From Burkholderiales bacterium (GTDB taxonomy: Bacteria; Pseudomonadota; Gammaproteobacteria; Burkholderiales; Burkholderiaceae_C), in NCBI GenBank assembly GCA_947448105.1, contig CANFNE010000104.1, positions 1 to 8,397 on the forward strand: a stretch of 8,397 nucleotides of DNA, read 5' to 3'. Under the pieces are notes generated by a model, which did no database searches, was not told the origin of the DNA, and saw only the letters and a list, made by a program, of their open reading frames with translations. The number at the start of each line of letters is the position of its first letter. Position 1 is the stretch's first letter. Of the stretch, positions 1 through 7,363 are shown piece by piece. Made by a program: the position numbers and the translations under genes.

Positions 1-2414
1 AGCTTGTCGGTGTCGTCCATCTCCACCGTCATATTGGCGCAGAAAAACTCGGCCGTGTAATGCACCTTGATCCAGGCCGTGTGGTACGCCAAGAGCGAAT
101 AGGCAGCGGCGTGCGACTTGTTAAAGCCGTAGCCTGCAAACTTTTCCATCAGGTCAAACACCTCGTCGGCCTTGGCCTCGTTGATGTTGTTTTTGGCGGC
201 CCCTGCGCGGAAGATGGCGCGGTGTTCGGCCATTTCTTCGGCCTTCTTTTTGCCCATGGCGCGGCGCAGCATGTCGGCGCCACCCAGCGAGTAGCCGCCC
301 AAAATCTGCGCAGTCTGCATCACCTGCTCTTGGTAAACCATGATGCCGTAGGTCTCACTCAGCATCTCGGCCACCAGCGGGTGCGGGTATTCGATCTCTT
401 CACGTCCGTGCTTGCGTGCCACAAAGCTGGGGATCAGGTCCATGGGGCCGGGGCGGTACAGGGCGTTGAGCGCAATCAAATCTTCCAGGCGCGTGGGCTT
501 GGCGTCGCGCAACATGCCTTGCATGCCACGGCTCTCGAACTGGAACACGGCCTCGGTCTTGCCTTCTGAGAACAAACGGTAAACGCGGGTGTCGTCCAGC
601 GGCAGGTTCTCAAACGCAAAGTCTTGCTGGCCGGGGTGGCGCGCCACGATGAAGTCGCGCGCGATCTCCAAAATCGTAAGCGTAGCCAGGCCCAAAAAGT
701 CAAACTTCACCAGGCCAATGGACTCCACGTCGTCTTTGTCAAACTGGCTCACCGCCGACTCGCTGCCGGGCTGCTGGTAGAGCGGGCAAAAGTCGGTGAG
801 CTTGCCCGGCGCGATCAGCACGCCGCCGGCATGCATGCCGACGTTGCGGGTCATGCCTTCCAGTTTGCGGGCCAACTCCAGCAGGGTTTTAACGTCTTCT
901 TCGCGGTCTTCGCGTTCGGCAAGAAGCGGTTCGGCCTCGGTGGCATAAATGGTTTTGTCGTCCTTTTTGCGGTCGGACGGGGGCAGTTGCAGCGTGACCG
1001 AGGTGCCGGGCTTGTTGGGAATGAGCTTGCTGATGCCGTCACAAAAACCGTACGGAAAATCCAGCACCCGGCCCACGTCACGAATGGCGGCGCGCGCGGC
1101 CATGGTGCCAAAGGTGACGATCTGGCTGACCGCGTCTTTCCCGTATTTGTCTTTGACGTAGTCGATCACCAGATTGCGGTTGGTCTGGCAAAAGTCGATG
1201 TCAAAGTCGGGCATGGACACGCGCTCGGGGTTCAAAAAGCGCTCGAACAGCAAGTTGTATTGCAAAGGGTCCAGGTCGGTGATCTTGAGCGCATACGCCA
1301 CCAGGCTGCCTGCACCCGAACCGCGCCCCGGCCCCACCGGGCAGCCGTTCTTTTTGGCCCAGTTGATAAAGTCGCCCACGATCAAAAAGTAGCCCGGGAA
1401 ACCCATCTTGATGATGGTGCCGAGTTCGAACTCCAGGCGCTCCAGGTAGCGCGGCATGTGCGCGGCGCGCTCGTCCTCTTTCGGGTAGAGGTGCACCATG
1501 CGCTCGTTCAGGCCTTCGTGCGAGGCGTAGCGAAAGTAGTCCTCGGGCGTCATGCGCACGCCGTCCACCAGCGGGGTCGGAAACTCGGGCAGCTGCGGTT
1601 TGCCCAGCACCAGGGTCAGGTTGCAGCGCTTGGCGATTTCTTCGGTATTGGTCAGGGCCGAGGACAAGTCGGCAAACAGGGCCTGCATTTGCGCCGCCGA
1701 CTTGAAATACTGCTCGCGCGTGAAGCGGCGCACGCGCTTGGGGTTGCTCAGCAAATCGCCGTCCGAGATGCACACCCGGGCCTCGTGGGCCTCAAAGTCG
1801 TCAGGGGTGGCAAATTGCACCGGGTGGGTGGCCACCACCGGCAGGTGCATGCGGGCAGCAAGCTGCGCAGTGGACACCACATGGGACTCGTCGTCGGCGC
1901 GACCTGCCCGCTGCACTTCCAGGTAAAAGCGGTGGGTAAAGATGCCTGCGAGTTGCAGCGCCAGCTCGTGCGCGCGCACGGTGTCGCCCTGCACCAGCGC
2001 CTGGCCCACGGGCCCGGCCTGCGCGCCTGAGAGGCAAATCAGGCCTTCATTTAATTCTTGCAACCAGGCCAGCTTGGCCGCGACCTGGGCTTTGCCCGTG
2101 TTTTGCGTGTATGAGCGCGCCAGCAGCTCGGACAAATTGAGGTAACCGCGCTTGTTTTGCACCAGCAGCACCATGCGCGAGGTGGCCAGCGGGTCGGCGC
2201 CCATGCCCTCCAGAATGATCTCGGCCCCCACGATGGGCTTGACGCCCTTGGCGCGGCAGGCGCGGTAAAACTTGACGGTGGCAAACAGGTTGTTGAGGTC
2301 GGTAATGGCCAGCGCGCCCTGGGCGTCTGCGGCGGCGGCGTCCACCACCTCGTCAACGCGGTTGGTGCCGTCTACGACGGAAAATTCGGTGTGCAGGCGC
2401 AGATGGATAAACAT
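1..2414 (-). CDS. dnaE: DNA polymerase III subunit alpha (DnaE1), N-terminal 804 codons, 3' end beyond the window
   Basis: Catalytic subunit of the replicative DNA polymerase III holoenzyme. I read the minus strand as open from ATG at 2414 to the left edge, covering 804 codons of a family usually near 1,160-1,180 residues; the beta-clamp and tau-binding C-terminus is outside. The protein opens MFIHLRLHTEFSVVDG, the PHP domain start of DnaE1; ImuC/DnaE2 proteins start differently. The glycine-rich GPGRGSGAGS lies at residues 361-370. The catalytic aspartates are D403 and D405 in MPDFDIDFC and D572 in VKFDFLGL, matching E. coli D401, D403 and D555. FNKSHA is at 764-769. PHP motif 1 is HLRLH rather than HLHxH, as in E. 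coli, which suggests an inactive PHP exonuclease and separate DnaQ proofreading (inference). No clear Shine-Dalgarno precedes the ATG, but no other start codon fits. It lies 47 nt downstream of the ureohydrolase gene on the same strand and could be co-transcribed with it. Confidence 0.97.
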   Translation of the reverse strand, partial: MFIHLRLHTEFSVVDGTNRVDEVVDAAAADAQGALAITDLNNLFATVKFYRACRAKGVKPIVGAEIILEGMGADPLATSRMVLLVQNKRGYLNLSELLARSYTQNTGKAQVAAKLAWLQELNEGLICLSGAQAGPVGQALVQGDTVRAHELALQLAGIFTHRFYLEVQRAGRADDESHVVSTAQLAARMHLPVVATHPVQFATPDDFEAHEARVCISDGDLLSNPKRVRRFTREQYFKSAAQMQALFADLSSALTNTEEIAKRCNLTLVLGKPQLPEFPTPLVDGVRMTPEDYFRYASHEGLNERMVHLYPKEDERAAHMPRYLERLEFELGTIIKMGFPGYFLIVGDFINWAKKNGCPVGPGRGSGAGSLVAYALKITDLDPLQYNLLFERFLNPERVSMPDFDIDFCQTNRNLVIDYVKDKYGKDAVSQIVTFGTMAARAAIRDVGRVLDFPYGFCDGISKLIPNKPGTSVTLQLPPSDRKKDDKTIYATEAEPLLAEREDREEDVKTLLELARKLEGMTRNVGMHAGGVLIAPGKLTDFCPLYQQPGSESAVSQFDKDDVESIGLVKFDFLGLATLTILEIARDFIVARHPGQQDFAFENLPLDDTRVYRLFSEGKTEAVFQFESRGMQGMLRDAKPTRLEDLIALNALYRPGPMDLIPSFVARKHGREEIEYPHPLVAEMLSETYGIMVYQEQVMQTAQILGGYSLGGADMLRRAMGKKKAEEMAEHRAIFRAGAAKNNINEAKADEVFDLMEKFAGYGFNKSHAAAYSLLAYHTAWIKVHYTAEFFCANMTVEMDDTDK

Positions 2415-2461
2415 GGGGTCGATAGTCAGGGAGGCGGGCTGGATTACTTGGGCTGCTTGGA

Positions 2462-3430
2462 CTATTTGGCCTGGCGCGCGTGAAAAATAAAGCCCAGCGT
2501 GTTGAGCAGCAACTGCGCCGCCAAAATGGCGGTCACGCCGGCCGGGTCATAGGCCGGGGCCACTTCTACCAGGTCCATGCCCACAATGCGCCCGCCGCTG
2601 CGTTTGACCAGGGCCTGGATGATTTCCAGCACCTCGTAGTACAAAAAGCCGCCGTGGCTGGGGGTGCCGGTGCCCGGCGCAATCGACGGGTCGAAGCCGT
2701 CAATATCGATGGTGAAGTAGTAGTTTGCCGCCTCGGGAATGATGTCGAGCACGCCTTGCACGCCCATCTGTCGCACCTGGCGCACTGAATAAATCTGCGA
2801 GCCGGCGGCGCGCGCTGCGTCGTAGTCGTCGCGGTTGCTGGACGACACATTACGAATGCCAAGCTGCGTCATGCCGCTGATGTGGCTCATCTCGGAGGCA
2901 CGGCGCAGCGGGTTCCCGTGGCCGTAGCGCACGCCGTGGCGCTCGTCGACAAAGTCCAGATGCGCGTCAAAGTGCACGATGTGGATGGGGCCCTGGCCGT
3001 CAAAGGCCTTGATGACCGGCGCGTGAATGGAATGGTCACCGCCCAGCACCACCGGCATGGCGCCCGAGGCCAAAATTTTGCGGATGGCGGCCTCGGTGTT
3101 GGCGTGGCTTTTGGCCATGTCGGTGTGCACGATGTCGGCGTCGCCCACGTCCACCATGCGGATCTGGTCGCGCGTGAGGTACATCACGTCGTCTTCATGG
3201 TCATAGGCGCCGCCATGGCCAAACGAGAACAAGGTGGACGCCTCGCGGATAGCGCGCGGGCCAAAGCGCGCGCCCGGGCGCCACTGGGTGCCCATGTCGT
3301 TGGGCACGCCAATCACGGCCACGTCGGCGTCAATGGCGTTCCAGTCCACACAGGCGGGGGATTTGGCAAAAGTGCAGTGGCCGACAAAGGGCAGGTCCAG
3401 GCGACCGCTTTGGTAGGAGTTTTCAGACAT
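2462..3430 (-). CDS. speB: Agmatinase / ureohydrolase-family guanidino-group hydrolase
   Basis: A 322-residue enzyme of the arginase/agmatinase superfamily, dinuclear-Mn hydrolases that release urea from a guanidino compound. For true agmatinase the reaction is agmatine to putrescine. All metal-binding motifs are visible: GGDHS at 130-134 with H133, DAHLD at 155-159 with D155, H157 and D159, and DIDGFDP at 242-248 with D242 and D244, followed by APGTGTP. The C-terminal signature GMDLVEVAPAYD lies at 284-295. The start MSENSYQ at 3430 is chosen because the upstream extension to 3538 is low-complexity and unlike the family; no strong Shine-Dalgarno is seen. The substrate loop reads GHGNPLRRA (170-178), whereas agmatinases have HGTMF-like and guanidinobutyrases HGTTF-like sequences. 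The fold is certain, the substrate is not: agmatine, guanidinobutyrate, guanidinopropionate and guanidine are all possible. The symbol speB is a family label. Confidence 0.9.
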   Translation of the reverse strand: MSENSYQSGRLDLPFVGHCTFAKSPACVDWNAIDADVAVIGVPNDMGTQWRPGARFGPRAIREASTLFSFGHGGAYDHEDDVMYLTRDQIRMVDVGDADIVHTDMAKSHANTEAAIRKILASGAMPVVLGGDHSIHAPVIKAFDGQGPIHIVHFDAHLDFVDERHGVRYGHGNPLRRASEMSHISGMTQLGIRNVSSSNRDDYDAARAAGSQIYSVRQVRQMGVQGVLDIIPEAANYYFTIDIDGFDPSIAPGTGTPSHGGFLYYEVLEIIQALVKRSGGRIVGMDLVEVAPAYDPAGVTAILAAQLLLNTLGFIFHARQAK

Positions 3431-3481
3431 GGGGTGAGGGCAAAGAGTTGCGATGAAAGGTTGAAATGGGCAGCAGCGCCG

Positions 3482-3487
3482 GTTATA
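3482..3487 (-). promoter_or_regulatory. Possible -10 element upstream of the ureohydrolase gene
   Basis: The minus strand reads GGGTATAACC here; TATAAC matches five of six positions of the sigma-70 -10 consensus. Transcription would begin about 45 nt before the ATG at 3430. No convincing -35 hexamer is found at 16-18 nt spacing, so this is tentative. Confidence 0.25.
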
Positions 3488-3530
3488 CCCGAGTGGCCAC
3501 GCAGCCCGTTCGCATCCCCCTCTAAAGGCT

Positions 3531-3545
3531 TGCTGCAATGCAGCA
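3531..3545. repeat. Short perfect inverted repeat in the region upstream of the ureohydrolase gene
   Basis: TGCTGCA and TGCAGCA flank a single A, giving a 15-nt near-palindrome. It sits between the tRNA terminator and the putative ureohydrolase promoter, about 45 nt upstream of the TATAAC element. It could be an operator half-site pair or a 6-bp hairpin with an AAT loop; no known regulator motif is recognised. Confidence 0.35.
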
Positions 3546-3606
3546 GGCGGACGCTTGGGTCGGCACGCATCGCTTGAAGACGAGCTTGAAAATAGCGGGC
3601 GGAAAC

Positions 3607-3629
3607 AAAAAAAGCCCCGGGGGGGCTTT
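3607..3629 (-). terminator. Rho-independent terminator after tRNA-Ser
   Basis: On the minus strand, AAAGCCCC pairs with GGGGCTTT across a CCC loop, giving an 8-bp stem that runs directly into a seven-T tract. It begins 12 nt past the encoded CCA of the tRNA, so it most likely ends the tRNA-Ser transcript and any serS read-through. Confidence 0.85.
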
Positions 3630-3640
3630 GGTTGTTTTTA

Positions 3641-3729
<89 letters not shown>

Positions 3730-3764
3730 TAGGTTTGCATCGCGTTGGCGAAGCCGCGATTCTA

Positions 3765-5087
3765 TCAGGCGCGCAGCGTGTCCAATCCGCCCACGTAGGT
3801 GCGCAGCACCTCGGGCACGGTCACCGAGCCGTCGGCGTTTTGGTAGTTCTCCAGCACGGCCACCAGGGTGCGGCCCACGGCCAGGCCCGAGCCGTTCAGG
3901 GTGTGGACAAATTCATTTTTGCCCTGGGCATTTTTGAAGCGCGCTTGCAGGCGCCGGGCCTGGAAAGCCTCGCAGTTGGACACCGAGCTGATCTCACGGA
4001 AGGTGTTTTGCGCGGGCAACCACACTTCCAGGTCGTAGGTCTTGGCCGCGCCAAAGCCCATGTCGCCGGTGCACAGGCTCATCACGCGGTAGGGCAAGCC
4101 CAGTTTTTGCAGAATGGCTTCGGCGTGTGCGGTCATTTCTTCCAGCGCCGCGTAGCTGTGGTCGGGGTGCACGATTTGCACCATTTCCACCTTGTCAAAC
4201 TGGTGCTGGCGAATCAGGCCGCGCGTGTCGCGCCCGGCGCTGCCGGCCTCGGAGCGAAAGCACGGCGTGTGCGCAGTGAGCTTGATGGGCAATTCGGCCT
4301 CTGCCATCACCACGTCGCGCACAAAGTTGGTCAGCGGCACTTCGCTGGTGGGGATCAGGTACAGCGCGGTGTTGTCGGGCTGGGCTTCACCCTCTTGGCC
4401 GCCTTTTTTGGCGGCGAACAGGTCGCCCTCAAACTTGGGCAACTGACCGGTGCCGCGCAGGCTGTCGCCGTTGACGATGTAGGGCGTATAGCACTCGGTG
4501 TAGCCGTGCTCGGTGGTTTGCACATCAAGCATGAACTGGCTTAAAGCACGGTGCAGGCGGGCCAACTGCCCTTTCATGACGGTAAAGCGCGAGCCGGTGA
4601 GCTTGACGCCCATCTCAAAGTCCAGGCCCAGGGGTTCGCCCAGGTCCACGTGATCCTTAATCTCAAAGTCCATGGCTTTGGGCGTGCCCCAGGTGCGCAC
4701 CACCACGTTGCCGTGTTCGTCGGCACCGCGCGGCACGCTGTCGTGCGGCAGGTTGGGCACGAGTTGCAGCATGGTTTGCAGCTCGGCCTGGATGTGTTCC
4801 AGGCGCGTAGCAGAGGCGTCGAGTTCGCCTTTGATGTCAGCGGTTTGCGCCATCACAGCGTCTACCTCGGCCTGACCGGCCGGGCCTTTGGCCTTGAGTT
4901 GGCCGATTTGCTTGCTCAGGGCGTTGCGCTTGGCCTGGATTTCTTCGGTGCGGGTCTGGATGGATTTACGCTCGGCCTCCAGGGCGGTGAAGGCGTCCAC
5001 GTTCAGGAAGGCTTGGGGCGATTTGCGGGTTTCCAGGCGGGCCACGGCCGAGGCCAGGTCTTTGCGCAGCAGGTTGATGTCAAGCAT
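3765..5087 (-). CDS. serS: Serine--tRNA ligase
   Basis: A 440-residue cytoplasmic class II aminoacyl-tRNA synthetase that charges tRNA-Ser (and tRNA-Sec where present) with serine using ATP. The N-terminus MLDINLLRKD is typical of SerRS. Residues about 30-110 form a charged, heptad-like helical region, the coiled-coil arm that grips the long variable arm of tRNA-Ser. TSEVPLTN is at 247-254, motif 2 FRSEAGSAGRDTRG at 277-290 and motif 3 GLAVGRTL at 401-408; SNCEAFQARR lies between the last two. Length is normal. The start at 5087 is preferred over an upstream ATG at 5129 because the extra residues precede the conserved MLDI start. No Shine-Dalgarno is evident. ispH ends 66 nt upstream and tRNA-Ser begins 35 nt downstream, all on one strand, so the enzyme and one of its substrates may share a transcript. 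Confidence 0.98.
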   Translation of the reverse strand: MLDINLLRKDLASAVARLETRKSPQAFLNVDAFTALEAERKSIQTRTEEIQAKRNALSKQIGQLKAKGPAGQAEVDAVMAQTADIKGELDASATRLEHIQAELQTMLQLVPNLPHDSVPRGADEHGNVVVRTWGTPKAMDFEIKDHVDLGEPLGLDFEMGVKLTGSRFTVMKGQLARLHRALSQFMLDVQTTEHGYTECYTPYIVNGDSLRGTGQLPKFEGDLFAAKKGGQEGEAQPDNTALYLIPTSEVPLTNFVRDVVMAEAELPIKLTAHTPCFRSEAGSAGRDTRGLIRQHQFDKVEMVQIVHPDHSYAALEEMTAHAEAILQKLGLPYRVMSLCTGDMGFGAAKTYDLEVWLPAQNTFREISSVSNCEAFQARRLQARFKNAQGKNEFVHTLNGSGLAVGRTLVAVLENYQNADGSVTVPEVLRTYVGGLDTLRA

Positions 5088-5153
5088 GGGTAGGTAAGAG
5101 AGTGGGTTGGGGGGCGCAAGGGCCGCCAATTTTAGGGCGCGCCAGGGGGCTTT

Positions 5154-6107
5154 TTAGACTGCGTCGCGCTTGAGGCCCTTGGGCAGCGGGAACTTGATGG
5201 TTTCCACCACGCCGTCCATTTTTCGCACCGACACGGCGCCGAGTTCGCGCAAGCGCGCAATCACGGCCTGCACCAGCACGTCCGGGGCCGAGGCGCCGGC
5301 GGTCAAACCCACGCGCGAGCGGCCCTCAAACCAGGCGGCCTGCAGCTCGTCGGCGTGGTCCACCATATAGCTGTCGGTGCCGAGTTTTTGTGCCACTTCG
5401 CGCAGGCGGTTGCTGTTGGAGCTGGTGGGGCTGCCCACCACAATCACCACGTCCACCTGCGGGCTCATGACCTTGATGGCGTCCTGGCGGTTTTGGGTGG
5501 CGTAGCAAATGTCTTGCTGCTTGGGCTCACGCACTTTGGGGAACCGCGCCTTGACTGCCGCGGCAATGTCTGCCGCGTCGTCCATGCTCAGGGTGGTTTG
5601 CGTGACCAGGGCCAGTTTTTCGGTTTGGCCGGGTTGCACGCGCGCCACATCGGCCACGTCTTCCACCAAATGGATGCCGCTGTCGAGCTGGCCCATGGTG
5701 CCTTCGACCTCGGGGTGGCCTTTGTGGCCGATCATGATGAACTCAAAGCCCTCTTTGTGCAGCTTGGCCACTTCCACGTGCACCTTGGTCACCAGCGGGC
5801 AGGTGGCGTCAAAAATCTGAAAGCCGCGCGCCTGCGCTTCGTCTTGCACGGCTTTGCTCACGCCATGGGCTGAAAAGATCAGGGTCGCATCGGGCGGCAC
5901 ATCGGCCAGGTCTTCGATAAAAATCGCGCCCTTGGCCTTGAGGTCGTTGACCACAAAGGTGTTGTGCACGATCTCGTGGCGCACATAAATAGGCGCGCCA
6001 AACTTGTCGAGTGCGCGCTCCACGATCTCGATGGCGCGATCCACGCCCGCACAAAAGCCGCGCGGCTCGGCCAGCAAGATTTCAGCATGGGTACCCAAAG
6101 TGTTCAT
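5154..6107 (-). CDS. ispH: 4-hydroxy-3-methylbut-2-enyl diphosphate reductase (IspH/LytB)
   Basis: Last enzyme of the MEP isoprenoid pathway: a [4Fe-4S] protein that reductively dehydroxylates HMBPP to IPP and DMAPP in the cytoplasm. The 317-residue protein has the three cluster cysteines C19 (PRGFCAGVDRA), C103 (DATCPLV) and C201 (DICYATQNRQ). The substrate-binding histidines are H48 (EIVHN) and H131, with E133 in GHKGHPEVEGT; SPTSSNSNRL is also present. It is intact and of normal length. Its ATG overlaps the TGA of fkpB as ATGA, which suggests translational coupling and may explain the lack of a separate Shine-Dalgarno. fkpB-ispH is a known gene pair, also found at the end of the E. coli ileS-lspA operon. 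serS follows after 66 nt. Confidence 0.98.
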   Translation of the reverse strand: MNTLGTHAEILLAEPRGFCAGVDRAIEIVERALDKFGAPIYVRHEIVHNTFVVNDLKAKGAIFIEDLADVPPDATLIFSAHGVSKAVQDEAQARGFQIFDATCPLVTKVHVEVAKLHKEGFEFIMIGHKGHPEVEGTMGQLDSGIHLVEDVADVARVQPGQTEKLALVTQTTLSMDDAADIAAAVKARFPKVREPKQQDICYATQNRQDAIKVMSPQVDVVIVVGSPTSSNSNRLREVAQKLGTDSYMVDHADELQAAWFEGRSRVGLTAGASAPDVLVQAVIARLRELGAVSVRKMDGVVETIKFPLPKGLKRDAV

Positions 6108-6568
6108 AAGACGCCAATCACTTTCACTTCAAAACTCACCGGGTGGCCGGCCAGCGGGTGGTTGAAATCAAACAGCACCGCGCCGCCTTCGGCCTCGGTT
6201 TTAACCTCTTGCACCGCGCCCGCGTAGCTGCCTTGGCCATCGGGCGTGGGGAACTGCACCACGTCGCCCACCGAATACGTCTGCTGCGGGTCGCCCAACT
6301 GGCGCAGCAGTTTGGCCGCCACCCATTGCACCATCTCGGGTTGGCGCGGGCCGAAGGCCGCTCCAGCCTCCAGCGCAAAGGTCTGGTGCGCGCCTTCTTC
6401 CAAGCCCAGCAGGCAACGCTCGACGTCGGGCGAGAGCTCGCCCGTGCCCAGGCTTAGGGTGGCCGGTTTGTCGTTAAAGGTGTTGATGATGTCGCCCGCC
6501 GGGCCGGACAGGCGGTAGTGCAGGGTCAAAAACGACGACCCGGTAATGCGGGGAAGGCTGGTGGTCAT
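6104..6568 (-). CDS. fkpB: FKBP-type peptidyl-prolyl cis-trans isomerase, SlpA/FkpB type
   Basis: A 154-residue cytoplasmic FKBP-type prolyl isomerase/chaperone of the SlyD/SlpA family, close to the length of E. coli FkpB (149). The FKBP part begins with SFLTLHYRLSG and includes LGTGELSPDVERCLLGLEEG. A central insert-in-flap region is followed by the family signature DFNHPLAG, with NHPLAG at 136-141, and the final strand FEVKVIGVL. It lacks the His/Cys-rich metal-binding tail of SlyD. The ATG at 6568 is chosen because the upstream extension to 6793 overlaps radC and is not FKBP-like; a weak CGAGA lies just before it. It overlaps ispH by ATGA and is divergent from radC. No signal peptide is seen. 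Confidence 0.94.
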   Translation of the reverse strand: MTTSLPRITGSSFLTLHYRLSGPAGDIINTFNDKPATLSLGTGELSPDVERCLLGLEEGAHQTFALEAGAAFGPRQPEMVQWVAAKLLRQLGDPQQTYSVGDVVQFPTPDGQGSYAGAVQEVKTEAEGGAVLFDFNHPLAGHPVSFEVKVIGVL

Positions 6569-6591
6569 ACAAGTCTCGATAAACTGCGGGC

Positions 6592-6597
6592 ATTGTA
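6592..6597 (-). promoter_or_regulatory. Possible -10 element for the fkpB-ispH(-serS) transcript
   Basis: The minus strand reads TTTCTACAATGCC; TACAAT matches five of six positions of the sigma-70 -10 consensus and sits 24 nt before the fkpB ATG, in the 90-bp gap shared with divergent radC. No good -35 is seen at standard spacing. A start near 6585 would leave a leader of roughly 17 nt. Confidence 0.35.
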
Positions 6598-6658
6598 GAA
6601 ACTTCAGGCGGGCCAGCCGCGCCCGGGCCTGCTTCTTGCGCCCCACCCTTTCCCCGCC

Positions 6659-7363
6659 ATGCCGCTCAAAGACCTGCCGCCCGACGCCCGCCCGCGCGAA
6701 AAGCTGCTCGCGCGCGGCCCCGGCGCCTTGAGCGACGCCGAGCTGCTGGCCTTGTTGCTGCGCACCGGCATCCAGGGCAAAGGCGTGCTGCAACTGGCCG
6801 ACGAGCTGCTTCAGTTACCCGGCAAAGGCGGATTGAAGGCGCCCGGCTTTGGTGGCATAGCCGGTTTGCTCAACGCCACGGCGGATGATCTCAAGCCCGT
6901 CAAGGGCTTAGGCCCGGCCAAACGGGCCGAGATTGTGGCGGTGCTGGAGCTCGCCCGCCGCGCCATGGCCCAGCGCCTCCAAGAGCGCACAGTGTTTGCC
7001 TCGCCCGACGCCGTCAAGCACTACCTGCAACTGCATTTGTCCGCCTTGGCCCATGAAGTGTTTGCAGTGCTGTTTTTGGACGTGCAAAACCGCCTGGTGG
7101 CCATGGAAGAGATGTTTCGCGGCACCCTGATGCAAACCAGCGTCTACCCGCGCGAAGTGGTCAAACGCGCCCTGCACCACCAGGCCAGCGCCGTGGTATT
7201 GGCGCACAACCACCCCAGCGGCTCGGTGCAGCCCTCGCGCGCGGATGAAACCATCACCCAAACCCTCAAAGCCGCGCTGGCCCTGGTGGACGTGCGGGTG
7301 CTCGACCACATCATCGTGGGCCAGGGCGAGTCCCTGTCCATGGCCGAGCGGGGCTTGGTGTAA
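6659..7363 (+). CDS. radC: RadC family JAMM/MPN-domain protein
   Basis: A 234-residue RadC-family protein. The N-terminal UPF0758 region begins with PLKDLPPDARPREKLLARGP. A helix-hairpin-helix DNA-binding-like segment spans about 66-95, with VKGLGPAKRAEI. The C-terminal half is a JAB1/MPN (JAMM) metalloprotease-like domain with a complete signature H183-x-H185-x7-S193-x2-D196, in AHNHPSGSVQPSRAD; a partner glutamate probably lies in the preceding AMEEMF segment. The name comes from a DNA-repair phenotype later traced to recG in E. coli, so the biochemical role is unsettled; some homologues are linked to competence or mobile elements. No Shine-Dalgarno is visible before the ATG. Its TAA overlaps the ATG of the Smr gene (TAATG), implying coupled translation. 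Confidence 0.95.
   Translation: MPLKDLPPDARPREKLLARGPGALSDAELLALLLRTGIQGKGVLQLADELLQLPGKGGLKAPGFGGIAGLLNATADDLKPVKGLGPAKRAEIVAVLELARRAMAQRLQERTVFASPDAVKHYLQLHLSALAHEVFAVLFLDVQNRLVAMEEMFRGTLMQTSVYPREVVKRALHHQASAVVLAHNHPSGSVQPSRADETITQTLKAALALVDVRVLDHIIVGQGESLSMAERGLV

Noticed and set aside
624..2030. 468-codon open frame on the plus strand
   Set aside because: It is exactly antisense to dnaE in matching codon register; its openness follows from GC-rich codon use. The protein resembles nothing known and is rich in H, Q, G and V, typical of shadow frames.
3431..3538. Longer ureohydrolase start at 3538
   Set aside because: The added residues are Cys/Arg/Pro-rich and unlike the family; the extension would also cover the candidate promoter.
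2882..3577. 231-codon open frame on the plus strand
   Set aside because: Antisense to the ureohydrolase gene with low-complexity V/H/G/A composition; no family resemblance.
4551..5873. Plus-strand open frames opposite serS and ispH (4551-5093, 5355-5873)
   Set aside because: Both are shadows of well-supported genes on the minus strand.
6569..6793. Longer fkpB start at 6793
   Set aside because: The extension overlaps the first 135 bases of radC on the other strand and has no FKBP similarity; MTTSLPRI at 6568 is the natural start.
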